Made by a program: the position numbers and the translations under genes. Source: Climacteris rufus (taxonomy: Eukaryota > Chordata > Aves > Passeriformes > Climacteridae). From it: 64,000 nucleotides of DNA. Under the pieces are notes generated by a model. It had not been told where the DNA came from. It made no database searches and saw only the letters and a list, made by a program, of their open reading frames with translations. The stretch spans positions 62,001 through 126,000 of the forward strand of contig VZRZ01005967.1 of the NCBI GenBank assembly GCA_013398175.1, read 5' to 3'. Of this stretch, positions 1-12,228 are shown piece after piece (within the stretch, counting starts at the first letter, position 1; every line of letters starts with the position of its first letter).

Positions 1-2641
1 GGAATAGAGCTTACACAACTTCTAAAAAAATTCTAATAGAAAATGCACGGTATTTTATTATAAAAGTCATAGATGATAGCATTTTATGCCAAATAAAAAA
101 CATTTATGTTAAAGCCCGAGAAAATAAGGACTTAGTGAGCCCTTTTGTCATATGTGCTACAAAATTAAATTAAACACTATGTACAACAAACAGCAGCAGT
201 ACAGTAAAACAGCAGCAGGGCAGAAAAGTTCTCTAAAATTAGTGACATTTTGACTGTAAAAAGACAACGGAGCAAAGCTATGGTTAAGACAGAATATCCT
301 TGGGAAAATCACTATGGTAAAGGAAGCACTACAAATATAGGATAAGGGATTATGAAAAGGCAGCTTTAAACAGCAGTATCAATTATATTCTTTATAAAAC
401 AAGTGAAATAACTAATAGTGCAAATTGTACATCATTCTTGAATTTCCCAACATCAGTTGACTGGAAACTGCTAGCAATAAAGGTCAGAACAGGGCAGAAT
501 TGTGATTTCTTTAATAAATGGTCCATGAATCAACAGGAAGCAGTGGTGATTTGGACTCTATTTCAGTGACTGTGAAGCTCTTGCAGAAAAAATGTAAAAA
601 GTAACTATGGATAGGTTGAATTCCTCATGTTAAATTGCAACATGAACAAATGCAAATCTGTAACTAAATTCGAGAATTAGAGCTTCCAATAGAAAAAAAA
701 AAACAAAAACAAAAAAACCCCAACAACTTAGACCATATGATACAATAAAATTCCTATGTAGGAATTCCTAGGGATATAGGAAATTCCTCTTCCAGACCAT
801 TAAAAGAACTGGAACGTGAAATGGCAAGTCCAATAGAAGGGACTTGGTGAAACCATAACTGTTGTCTGAAAGGTTGCAAACGCAGTATATATCTTCAGAG
901 AAGGAGGAAAACATCATTCAGAGCAACACTCAACTTTTTACTGTGACTTTTACTGTGCAAAATTTTAGAACAGATTTTAGAGGAATGCGTAAGAGTAGAT
1001 AGGTAATCCAAAGTAGACTAAATTGCAGCATTGTTTTGTTAAAGATAACTCAAGACAGACTATTTTTTTTTCTTTTAATGTCAAATCAGTGAGCTACTAC
1101 ACAGAGGTATGCAGCAGATTTAGTCTAAACAAGTTTAAGTTAAGTGTTTCTTACAACACTTTACAGGAAATTAGTATTTAAGTTGAGAATATCAGGGATT
1201 AATGTGAAATGGATAGAGAGCTGTTTAAGGAAAAGAAAAATTGCCCTAAATCATGTTTCAGAAAGAGTTACAAGGATGACAGCAGTTACTGCCTCAATGA
1301 CCAGCATTGGGACTTATGCTCTTCACATATTAGTGGCCAAGGAGGAAGAATCAAATTATTTGCTCATGAAATTTAGCTCACAAAGACAAGACACAAAGTT
1401 GTGAGATACTATGAACAGCAAGAAAGTAGAGAGTCACCACAAGAAAACCTTTCTGCAGAAGATACTGAAATAGTTTGGAATATAATGTTCTGTTCTCACC
1501 TATGTTTAAGAAAAACAAAGCATAACAAAATTAAACTAACTTGGAATAAGAACACAGAAGGCTTTGGAAAATGGAGTTTGCATTTTATAAGGAAAAAGAT
1601 TAGGATGTATTACCTTAGGCAAATGAAAGTTTGAGGAGGATTTACAGTTCCTTATATACAGGGGATATTGTAAAAAAGAGAGAACTGTTTAGGTGAATTA
1701 AAAATTCTGGTTTAAGATCAAATGTTATAAATCATGAGTATTTATTAGCCTGGAAATTTAGAAGAACTAAATTCAGGAGAAGTTTTCAAAAGAAAAGTTA
1801 TGAGATCCAGAGTCTGAATTTATTTTAAGATGGAACCTGGCAAATTAATGGAACTGATGTTTGGCAACCTAAAATGTCTCATTGAAAACTGAAGCCTTTG
1901 ATATATGTTAGTCTTTGGTACTTGGTATTTTGTTATCTCCAAGAAACTGTGAAGGATGGGTTGCTGGTTGTTTGTATCATATTTACACATGACATACATG
2001 CTATTCTATATATAGATTTAGATTCTATACTTGAATTTAGATTTATTCATCTTTAGATTTATTTATGAGGATCATTTTTAGTAGAAGAAAGGAAAATATT
2101 GTTATCCTTGACAAATATAATCCAAGTCCTGCAGTGGAATGAATTAGAAAGGAGATTATTTCATGTTTTCATGAAACTCTGGATGTTGAGCAACCTAAGA
2201 GAATGTAAATGGAAGACAGTGGTGGTTCTAGGGTCATTAAATTCTTAGGTGATTGTTGATATATCCTGTTCCAATCCTCAATGGTAAAACAAGTGTCATA
2301 TTTGGAGTCACACTGGTGGTCTGGGGAAATTGAAGTATTGCTCTTTCTTTTGTCTACTCTTCAACACAAGGCAGTAGGCCACTTCTTGTATAACTTAAGA
2401 CTTTAATTTCATATTTGTATTCCAGGGACCCTGATGAGTTCTTGGAATTCTTCCATTTTTCATATGGTCCATTATAGTGGAACTCCTTCTTAACTAATGT
2501 AGACTTAAAGTTTGTTTTAAGACGCTGGGGTGCATTCTTATACTTTAGGGTATTGCCCGATGCAGATTAGGAATTTTACAAACTAGCGGCTGTTGCATGG
2601 CTTCCCCAACTGGACAAAACACAACTGAGTGACCTGGGGGT
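1..2641. other. Non-coding stretch, no gene recognised
   Basis: This is AT-rich sequence with only short open frames (up to 86 codons) that resemble no protein I know and lack credible splice context. It contains an A-rich tract at about 691-716. I see no repeat family I can name here. Confidence 0.5.
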
Positions 2642-2697
2642 CTTTATTATTATTTGTTATTATTTATTTATTCTTATTATTTATTATTGTTGTTGTT
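2642..2697. repeat. (TTATT/ATT)n simple repeat
   Basis: Imperfect runs of TTATT, ATT and TTG units, directly visible. The tract lies about 70 bp from the truncated end of the neighbouring CR1 fragment. It is not obviously the CR1 tail, which normally consists of short repeats of ATTCTRTGA type. Confidence 0.75.
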
Positions 2698-2764
2698 TCT
2701 TTGTCCTGCACTTCTGCAATCGGACAGATGTTCAGTCAGTAGTAAGGGGAATGGGTAGGTGGGT

Positions 2765-3344
2765 TAATAATTTTTGTTGCCCTCTGCTGAACCCACTCCA
2801 GAAGGTCCATGTCTCTCCTGTACTGAGGAGCCCAGAACCACACACAGCTCCTCAGATGTGCCTCACCAGGGCTGAGCAGAGGGGCAGAGTCACCTCCCCT
2901 GACTGGCTGGCATTGCACTTCCTAATGCATTCCAGGATATCATTGGCCTTCATGGCCACAAGGACATGCTGCTGGCTCATGGGCAGCTTGTTGTCCACCA
3001 GAACCCTCAAGTCCTCCACAGAGCTGCTTTCCAGCAGATCAGCCCCTGGCTGTGCTGGAGCCTGGAATTATTCTTCCCCAAGGGCAGGACCCTGCAGTTG
3101 CCTGTGCTGGGTTTTGGACAGCTCTTCTCTGTCCGTCTTTCCAGTCTGTCCAGGTCTCTCTGAAGGGCTCACAGCACTCTGGAGTACTGGCCACCCCTCT
3201 CAGCTTTGTGCCATCAGCAAACTTGCTGAGGGGGCATCTGCCCCTTCATCCAAGTCACTGATAAATAAGTTAAATGATAACTGGACCCAGTATTGAACTT
3301 TGGAGGATAGCAGTAGTGAGAGGCCTCCAAGTAGACCCTGTGCC
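2765..3344 (-). mobile_element. CR1 LINE fragment (end of ORF2 reverse transcriptase)
   Basis: Read on the minus strand, this encodes degraded CR1 ORF2 C-terminal sequence. The clearest stretch, near 2766-2860, contains a WAPQYRRDMDLLEWVQQRAT-like motif, the hallmark segment after the RT domain. Farther 5' on the minus strand (near 3200-3230) are remnants of the FADGTKL-type RT motif. The frame is broken by stops and shifts, so the copy is dead. Unusually, the element's 3' end is missing as well as its 5' part: similarity stops near 2765, before the 3' UTR and octamer-like tail. The plus-strand open frame of 181 codons here is only the antisense shadow. It abuts the LTR at 3350-3856. Confidence 0.88.
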
Positions 3345-3349
3345 ACTGT

Positions 3350-3856
3350 TTACAATTGAAGCAAAGTAAAAGATAATAATAATACTAATAATGAAAATAA
3401 TAATAATACCAGTAGTAATTGTACTACTACTAATAATAATTGTGATTAAAAGGAGATGGAGATAGGGAGAGAAACCCCAAGAAATAGAAGTGATGCATAA
3501 TATAGTTGCTCACCCCTCTTCCCACCTGATGCCCAGCCTGTCTCCTAGCACCAGTTGGCCACTTCCAGGTAACTCCCCCAGTTTATATACTGGACACAAC
3601 ATTCTGTGATATGGAATATCCATCTCTTTAGCCAGTTCAGGGATGCAGTTCTAGTCATGTTTCTTCCCAGCTTCTGGTGCAGCTCCTCACAGGCAGTGCA
3701 TGAAACACTGAAAAGTCCTTGATTCAGGGTAAGCACAGCTTAGCAACAACCAAAACATCGGCGTGTTATCAACACTATTCTTATACTGAATCCAAAACAC
3801 AGCACTGTACCAACTACTATGAAAAAATGATATCTGTCCCAGCTGGGACCACGACA
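3350..3856 (-). mobile_element. ERV-type LTR, minus strand, 3' truncated
   Basis: The 5' end on the minus strand is TGTCGTGGTCC at 3856. The body is closely similar to the older plus-strand LTR at 62644-63855: both share the 'ggtacagtgctgtgtt' block, the 'gatgttttggttgttgc' block and the 'tcaaggacttttcagtg' block. An intact TATA-like element (TATATAAAC on the minus strand, about 3577-3590) precedes the segment that would be the R region. An ATT-rich tract at 3370-3440 is the usual pre-polyA part of this LTR. The terminal ~100 bp is missing, and the sequence runs directly into CR1 at about 3345. No internal viral coding sequence is visible, so this is a solo or deleted LTR. The ERVL-like class is inferred only. 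Confidence 0.85.
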
Positions 3857-6800
3857 GCTTGCCACACTAAGCACTTTCCATTCTGGATTTTCAGATAGTC
3901 TCCAGTTGTTCTTTGTCCCCAAACCTGCAATCATCAATGCTTTTAGCATGAAACCCACAGCCATATGCCAGATGGGTGCAGTGAGATGGGTACTGCTTAG
4001 GCTTGTTGCACGGCTTTAATTACTGCTGTAGGCTATATCCATGCAGGTACTTGCTGATATGATTAGCAAGAGAAACAATAGTAGGAAGGTTTACAAAAGT
4101 GGTCACGATGCTCATGGAATTATTATTGAGGTGGCCAATTGAGAGGACAGATGTCCCAGTCCTACTTATCTTAGAAATTGTTAATATGTGTTGGCAGTTT
4201 TTCAGGTCCAACCAGCTGGACAAAATTCAGTATCTTTGCCCTCCTGTAATATTTTATACTCCTAAATATTTGTTCCAGTAAATGAATGATCAAGTGTTAC
4301 AAACACCTATTTTATACAATAGATCATCTTCTACCCACAGCAGAAGGAGGTGAATATCTGTTTCCCTAGGAGTCCATGAAGATTTTTTCTGGAGAATTCA
4401 GGAGCATAGAGTTTCTTTAAATGTTACATTCCTTTTATCAGCAGAAGGTCATATGCTCTGCCAATCCCATATTCATGTAAATCCAAAAGCCTAGAGGGGG
4501 AGATTTACAGACAACTCCATGAAAGAAACTTTGCAATATTTGCCTGGTTGTGTATTTTATTAACTTCTCCAGGAAATGGGCCAATCCAGCTCATAGTAAC
4601 TGCAATATTAAACTAAATAATGGACTTAATAACATAGCAAAATATATTCAGAGTCCTATGATGCAAAATATATTAGATTATTTCAAAGACAGGACAATCT
4701 GAGTCTCTGGAGAAAACCAAATGTAATTAAAATTATTTCTACTCCAAAAATTCACTCCTCATTACAAATGTTGCCATGGAGTATTCCCAACATAATTTTT
4801 ATTCAGGGTTAGAGAAAGAGATATTAGCCTTCCTGAAAACTATGTTATCTTGAATAAAACAGTGTATGCCTTGCCTTGAGTGAAAGACAAATGGAAAGTA
4901 GATGCTAGATTGTGTCAGATGACTTTGGATCTTCACATTCATATGAACTTGGCAGTAAAACATAGTATTTGCTGATGCTGAGATGAAAGACAATCTCATG
5001 TGTCTTCAGAGTGCAATTATACAGTAATTAAGAAAGTTATTAAACATATGTGGAAAACATTGTGTAGTATACAAAGGAATATAGACATAAAAAGTGGTGT
5101 CCACTAAACAGAATCCTCAGGTTACTCATCTAACTCTGAATACTTTATTATGTGGAATCAGGGCCAGCAGCAGCAGGTAATTTTATTTGACTTATCTTTC
5201 ATTCATTTACATTTTATTTTCTTAATTTAAATATTCAGAGAAAATGCAAATGAATTTAAGAGATTCATAGGGACTGTGAATATAAAACATGGGCTATTCA
5301 CTGTTCTAACAAAAGAGAGAGTTTGCAGAGGAAGAAATGTGCTTCTACCTTTTACTTGGACAGCATATATAGACAGCAGTAGGTAGAAGCACCACTTGAA
5401 AATATAGCATCACAAACACTTAGTTTTGCTCCTCAGCAAAAATCTATTTAATTCCTCTGGGTGACAGGAACAAGATCATGATTTCTCTAAAAAAAGACAA
5501 GAAAAGGAGATGTTGATACAGCAGGGAAGAGCTACAAGGCAATAATTACAAAACAGTTGATACAACTATAATTGAAATAGTTAAAAATACTTTGCCTGTG
5601 GGAACTCTGAGTAAGCTTGAGATAGACAGATGGCTGTCTCTAAAAAAACAAACAAAAAAAAGCCAACTCTGTCATTTCTAGATAAGGCCAACAGGCTTAG
5701 ATTTCTAATGCATAGCTGAAAAAGTGAACTATATCCAAACATACTAAAAATACCATATATTAATGCAGAGTGATGTCACAGAGCTCCTCAATAGCAACTC
5801 ACTGAAGAACTGGCATCAATCCAGCAGTAAATGTAAATATAGACATTAGCAAAAAGATTTGGCAGAGGTCAAATGGGATTTCTGTTTTCCTGTTCCCCAG
5901 CCAATCTTGTCCCGTCAACGACCTGCTCTCAAATTCTGCATTTCCTGACCATTACCATTTCTCTGCTAAGTAATGAGTAAGCACTGTCTGCACCCACCTG
6001 TATAATTTTTCAATGAAACTCATAGAATTGCTTCCTCCTTTCCACTTCTCCCTCATTCTCCAGGGAGCAAGATGAAAAGACACTGCATTACCCCTACTGG
6101 CAAACGACTCTCACAGATACTGCAGCCCAGTAAGCGCTTTGTGGTTCTACACACCCAGTATTTCCATCCTCTCCTTCTTTTTGGAGGAAGAGTGTGAATG
6201 TCAAAGAACAGCAAATGAGAGCCCTCCACTCTGCTTAGAATAAGCTGTCTTCACTAACAAGCAGTGTCCTTCATATCAAAAGGATGGAAGTAAATGTTGT
6301 CCAAGCTCATTCAGTTTCTTGTAGAAAGCCAAATATCCTCTTGCAGGAGTATCAAAGCCTCTGTTATTTCGTGTTTTACTGTAGCCTTCTAATACTGCCA
6401 GTGGACATATAAATCAGATAATCTACAAAGCCAGCAGTTAGCCCAGCAGTTCCAGTTCTATGTGGCAGAAAACACTCATCTAGCAAAAAAAGATGCAGTT
6501 GGTGTTACCCTGCTTTGAAGGGCATTAAGCATCCCTGGGCAGTGGGGGAATGACTTTCTCCTGGCTGCCCTGTCTCTGTGTGCTTATTGTCAGACTGTTA
6601 TTGTCAGACTCTTTTTGTCATGCAATTGCTCTGACCATGTTACATCAGTACTTTTACGCATTTAGAAGAAGCTCTGTAAAACCTGGGTTTACCTTCAGTC
6701 AAGATGCCCAATGATTCAGAAAAAAAGAACATCAGTGCATATACACCACTACTCCAAAGTCTGAGACATTCTTGAATTCATGAACATTTGAAAAATAGAT

Positions 6801-8274
6801 ACTTACAATACATAACATTAATCTTTCAACAGAGAAAAAGACCCATTCCCTTTATGCATTAAGCTGGAATGCAGGAAAGAGGTTTCCAGCCCTTTTGTTC
6901 ATGATAAATGTGATTTGGTATTGGGGCTGTTAGAGAACCTTCTGCTTCATGCATTGCTGCTTTTATGGCACACGGTGGTCACAGGTGAGCTTGCAAATGT
7001 GACACATGAAACACTGAAAGTCCTGCTTGTAGAAGAGCATCTTAACCTTGCAGCAGAGAGCCCATACTGCCTGAACAAGATCTGACATTAACGAAGATGA
7101 TAGTTATTGCCATCCCAACTGAGCTGATGAGAGCAGAACTAAGTGAGCAGGTGATTCACAGCTCACACTGTGCAAACTGTACAGTGACCAGTACATACAC
7201 GGCTTACAGCATGGCCAAGAGAAAATCACAGTACTGCAGACACAACCCCCAAGGTCTGGGAAAAACAGAGGCACAGCAGGAATCAGAGTGCTGCCAGAAT
7301 CCCAGAAAATCTTCTTTATATGACTTCACATTCTTGTGGAGAAAGTTTGATGAGAACACTGCAAAAAACCAGTACTGACATGCTTGGGTGACACACATCA
7401 GTTAATATTTGGACAGAAGGAGCCTCAAATGCAATGAAGACACAACACCATGTCAGTTTTTCTGTTGTGTCATCAGGTAGACAAGAAGTCTATTTAATTA
7501 ACATCGGATGCAGATTATTTACTTCCCGTAACATAAAACTGTTTACTTGCAGTACTTAAAGACTTGCCCAGTTTATGTGTAATTTGTTACCTGAAGATGA
7601 AATCCCTGAGAGTGGTTGTTTGCATGTAGATGTACCCATAGATATGATTTGTGTGCCTGCTGAATTCTCTGCTAGAAAAGCACGCAGGTCCAGGACTATC
7701 ACAATAAATATGCAAATATGTAACGGGAACTGTGCTTCTTTACCATGAAATGTTAATGCTGTGCAGAGCCCAGTTATTTATCATGAGTCACAGATGAAGG
7801 AAGTTCTGCTGAAAGATTTGTTCACAGAGGTAAAATTTAACATAATCTGATCCCACATAACAGAAGTTACTTCAACAATTGTTTACAGCAAGGGATGATC
7901 AATCACAAAAACTTGTGTCATGTTTTAGGAGACATTGAGTCTTGTGACTGATGAAATATGATCTGCAATGACAACAAAGCGATAGAGCACCAGACGAGGC
8001 CTCTGTGACCAACAAGGTTCAGGTCTGTAGAGCTAGCAGGGTTAGGAGACATAGTTGGGAAACTCGATGGTACAAAAATATATTTTGAATTGAACGAGTA
8101 ACACCAAGATATAATGATGTTAATGGCAAAGGACTCCAGATTCTGATGCTTCACCATAACACCCCCACAAGCAGCAGACGGAACCCAGAGATTTGAGGGA
8201 CAGTGGAAGGGTGAGTGTAACACCAAGAAAAGGAGTAGGAACTGAAAAAGTTATATATAAGTATTTAAACTGTA
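3857..8274. other. Non-coding stretch, no gene recognised
   Basis: About 4.4 kb of AT-rich sequence with no coding exon or repeat that I can support. It includes an A-rich (AAAC) patch near 5641-5660. Short open frames of 60-93 codons are at the level expected by chance. Confidence 0.45.
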
Positions 8275-8325
8275 TAAAATCATAATCATAATCATTGCTA
8301 TTATTACTATTATCACTATTAATGA
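8275..8325. repeat. (ATT/ATC)n simple repeat
   Basis: Imperfect trinucleotide repeat of ATC, ATT and ACT units. It resembles the ATT tract inside the LTRs of this window, but the flanking sequence does not match those LTRs, so I list it as an independent microsatellite. Confidence 0.7.
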
Positions 8326-8600
8326 TTCCTTTCTGTGTAAAATAGTAATTTTTTAGTAGTCCTTTCTTTTTCTGCAATACTTAAATCTGGGCCAATAGTG
8401 ATTCTTGAATGAATCTATTAAGGTTTCTATTGTAAAAACATAAATTCTTGACTTCACATAAAAAGTGTGTTTCCTCTTTGTCCATAGACATGATTTTAAA
8501 TTTAACTAATTGCACAGCTTTTTGGGACAATTGCTTGAATGCTTCTCAGAAATGGTGTCCATGTTTTTCATTAAGTTGTCCAAAATCCAGTATTGCTTCA

Positions 8601-8655
8601 GTTTTATTTTTTATTTTATTTTATTTCATTTTATTTCATTTTATTTCTTTAATTT
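8601..8655. repeat. (TTTTA/TTTCA)n microsatellite
   Basis: A pentanucleotide-type repeat of TTTTA units with interspersed TTTCA. Directly visible. Confidence 0.85.
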
Positions 8656-11594
8656 ATGCAAAAGGAATACAGAAGAACAAGCAGTAGAGGCATCAATCAT
8701 CTTATCCTGCACCTACTCAGCATTACAGAAGCTGAACTCTGCCAGATAACACTTCAGATGGGGAGAGTCATCTTTCCTTAGGAATGTAATTTTTCCAGCA
8801 GGACAAGAATCTAATCTTGACATTACAAACAAATAGTTTGCAGGTATTAGAACTGCCAGAAAAATGACAGGCATACTGTTTTTCAGGCTTATTTCTTTCA
8901 TGCTGTTAAAGAAACTTTGTCCTTATCTCTACTTGAGGTGTAGATCAGAACCACTCCAGAGAATTTCAAGCCTGTCCTGGGCAGACCGACAGAAACAGTG
9001 AAATCCTGGATCATAAGTAGCACAACACTTACCTTATTTCATTTTGTGCTACTGTAGCTCTGATTCCTGATGCCTCAGACTACAAAGTCAGAGCTCTGCT
9101 CACTTAAGCCCTTAGGGATAATAGTAAGGCCACTATATTTGATGCAAGAACACTTAATAAAACCAAGAGAGAATATATTGCTCTTGAAAGACTCTTGTAC
9201 ATAAAAATAGAGAAACTACCCCTCAAGCCATAGACGCAAACAGCATACAGATTACTTTTTTCTGTGAACAACAGAGGGATTCAAATGAGCAGAGATATAA
9301 AATGCCTAATGGTCAGTGCAATAACTTGAATTTACAGGCATAAATTTAGATATTCACTGATATGAAAAGCCCATCAGAAACTAACACAGGACAGATGTTT
9401 CATCCGCCTTTATTTTCACTAGGTGTCTGAAAGCTAGTTGCTGACAGTACTGGCATTGTTAGTGCAATTATTTGAAAGAGAGTCCTTATCACATCTGATT
9501 CCACAGAAGTTAAGTGGCTTTCTGGCAACAAGATGGCCTAACAACCCTAAACACCTTAATTTAAAATTGCAAAAGCATTTGCTCCAAACACAGTTCTGCA
9601 GTGTAAATTACTCACTATCTTGTTATTTCATTAAATTGATACACAAAATATATACAATTGCCTCATGCTAAACCTCAACTTTCAGAAGAAAAACCTGACA
9701 GTGGAGTGTGTATTGGATGTTCCCTTGTTTAAATTAATATGAAGTATTTGATTACTTACAGAGTTTCTAAGAAGACAACAGTGACCAATATGCCCCCCTT
9801 ATGGCCTGACTTAGAGGGTTCATCAAGGCACAGGTGACATGATGGGCCCAGGAGCTGATGCACCACTTAAGTGCTGCTCTGCTTTTTCTCCAGGTAGGAC
9901 CCGACTAGAAATAGCTCCAAGCTCACAGGCTGCACCTGCTACTACAGCTCACTTTTCTTTCTGCTGTTTTCAGTCAGGAAGAAAATCTCAGAGAATCAAC
10001 ATCTGACCAAGGATGACAATTCGCCATCTTAGGATTTGTATTTCTTCTTAAGGAAGAAAAGCAGAATGCAGGAGCACCATTGAAAGCTTACCTTCAGGAA
10101 ACCAGAGAACCTGAAAATGTCAGTAGAGTTTTGAAAGAAATTATTAGCAGGAAAAAGGAAGGTCTTCACTTGACACTTTCTGTAAAGCCTTTTATGGCAT
10201 AATGATAAGAGGCATGTTAAGATGTGGCTTCCCAAACATTTTTGAAAGACTTATTCAGCCCTCGGTCAGTGAAAGACTCCTTGCTTCTGACATGGGTTGA
10301 ACTCACGATGGGGCAGAAGGTCACCACAAAGCAATATTGATAGCTCTTTTGGAGACCTTAATAAAGGCATGGCTTGAGCAACAAAAGGGTGGTTTTAATT
10401 TTGGGGAAGATACCATTTTTTCCTCGTTGTTGAGAGTTGCAGTACTTTTGTCACACCATATTGCTGTGTGCTGCTTTGCCTTTCTGATACAGTGTTATCA
10501 GGTACATATAATACAGTGTCATCAGATGAGAAAATACATTTGTAAAACAGGTAAACGAGCAAGCATCACCCATGTTGTAGTAGGAATCTTGCATTTACAT
10601 CTTGCAGCTAATAGGTATTTAGCTCTAAAGGCTTTTTAGTGTAGTTCTGGAATAGGCAGAGGTGAAATACAGAATAAAGAACTTAAAACTTATATTGCAA
10701 AGACTTAATAATTCACTTGGGAGTACACACCACAGCAAAAATAGAGGAGTAGTTCAGAGGACAAAGGAAAAATGAAGCAGTCTTATGAGAGAAACTGAAG
10801 GAGGCAGATGGCAATTAGGTGTCAGTAAGTGTCAGTAAGTTCTCATTAAAAGTGGATAGTTTCCAGACTCAATTAAAGGAAACGCTTTGAAAATATCTTT
10901 TGGAGCAGTAGAGAGAAAAACCCCTTACAAGGCTGTCGTGTATTACAAAATATTTTCTTTTCACTTTTTTTGGGAAAAGAGCGTAAAAGTTATACGTGGA
11001 ATCAGTAGTTCCGTCATGTAACTCAGATTTCTGCTGCTATAGGCTTGCAAAACAGATGTGTCCAAGCTAGTAGAAAAGAGGCAATAAAGTGGAAAAATAA
11101 AAGCATAACTAAAAGATTGTTCTTTGCTTTCTTCCTGAGTATTAAAAACAATGAAGTAATTTCAACTGACATTCCTAAAAATAACCCACAGTAGCAATCT
11201 TAGGAGAAAACACAGATTTCTCACCTGTAATACACAAAGTTAAAGACTCTTTTGCCTCTTATCCTGGACAAATAATGCTGTGAAGGCTATTAGGCTCAGA
11301 TCACGGCTGCTTACTGCCCTCAAAAATCACAGCAGTAACACCAGCTCAAGAAAGTTTCCCCTCAGATGCGTGAGTTGAACCAAGAGCATCCACATGGCTG
11401 ACTGCAGTTTGTTCCTGGTCTACACCCCAGTGCTCAGAATGTGTTCACCAGGGCTGAGGGGGGTCAGAACTGTGTCCCTGTCCCTGTGACCTCCAGGGGG
11501 TCTTGCTGGGGTCCCACACCGAGCACACGCTGGGGATGCGCGCGGCCTCCAGCTCCTCTGCGGTGTGCGCTGGGAGCAGCGCGGGCTGGCGAGG
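8656..11594. other. Non-coding stretch, no gene recognised
   Basis: I see no gene or named repeat. A short direct repeat occurs near 10492-10530 (ATACAGTGTYATCAG twice), and a 10-bp unit (TGTCAGTAAG) repeats near 10820-10845. Both are minor. Confidence 0.45.
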
Positions 11595-11674
11595 CTGAAG
11601 GCCACCAGCACCTTCTGAAGGCCACCAGCACCTTCTGAAGGCCACCAGCACCTTCTGAAGGCCACCAGCACCTT
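11595..11674. repeat. Minisatellite, 4 x 20 bp
   Basis: Four perfect head-to-tail copies of ctgaaggccaccagcacctt, starting at 11595, 11615, 11635 and 11655. The surrounding 11440-11680 is more GC-rich than its neighbours. Because 20 is not a multiple of three, the open frames crossing it cycle through three phases, giving 60-bp peptide periodicity on the minus strand. There is no good evidence that it is translated. Confidence 0.97.
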
Positions 11675-12147
11675 CCTCACCGAGTTGAGGAGGAGAGAAC
11701 TGAGCTATTCCCAGCTCTCTGTTATTCCTGGCAGGCATTTCTGTGCAGCTGGGACAACAAACGGTAAGTACAGAACTGCCGGGCATAGCCTCCGCCCTAG
11801 GGCCCAAGAGGACAGACACAGCTTCTGCTGCTCAGCAGGAAGCTGGACTGTGATGGAAAAGTCCACCACAAGGATTGTCAGAGATGTCACTGAAAGAATC
11901 TCAAAAAGCACCAGACACTTGTGTTTAGACAGCTGAATTGATGCTGGAACCTCTACACACCAGAATCATAAACACCACTTGCATTTGTGGGCTAACTGCA
12001 TGTTTCAGAGCTTCTCTGTTGCAATGTGTCAGAGAAGGACACTTGGGGACACCTTCACCCAGTTTGGCACAGCTGCATAACATCTGCAAGGGCATTTAAG
12101 TAACGTACTCAGCCTGCAGTGGTGCTTGGCACTGCTCTTCCAGAATT
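11675..12147. other. Non-coding stretch
   Basis: No gene recognised. Overlapping short open frames on both strands show no family resemblance. Confidence 0.4.
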
Positions 12148-12228
12148 TCCCTTCCCCCTTCCCTTCCCTCTCTTTCCCCCCTCTTCCCTTTCCCTTTCCC
12201 TTTCCCCCTTCCCTTTCCCTTCCCCAAG
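12148..12228. repeat. Polypyrimidine tract (CCCTTT)n
   Basis: About 80 bases of almost pure C/T on the plus strand, made of CCCTT, CCCTTT and CCCCC runs. Mirror-repeat purine/pyrimidine tracts of this kind can adopt triplex (H-DNA) structures. That is known for the sequence class and is not shown here. Confidence 0.9.

Noticed and set aside
2751..3296. 181-codon plus-strand open frame
   Set aside because: It is the antisense of a CR1 ORF2 fragment, whose real coding sense is the minus strand.
6995..7035. Short similarity to the LTR block 'catgaaacactgaaa'
   Set aside because: Only about 20 bases match the LTR at 3350-3856, and the flanks do not continue in register, so chance is likely.
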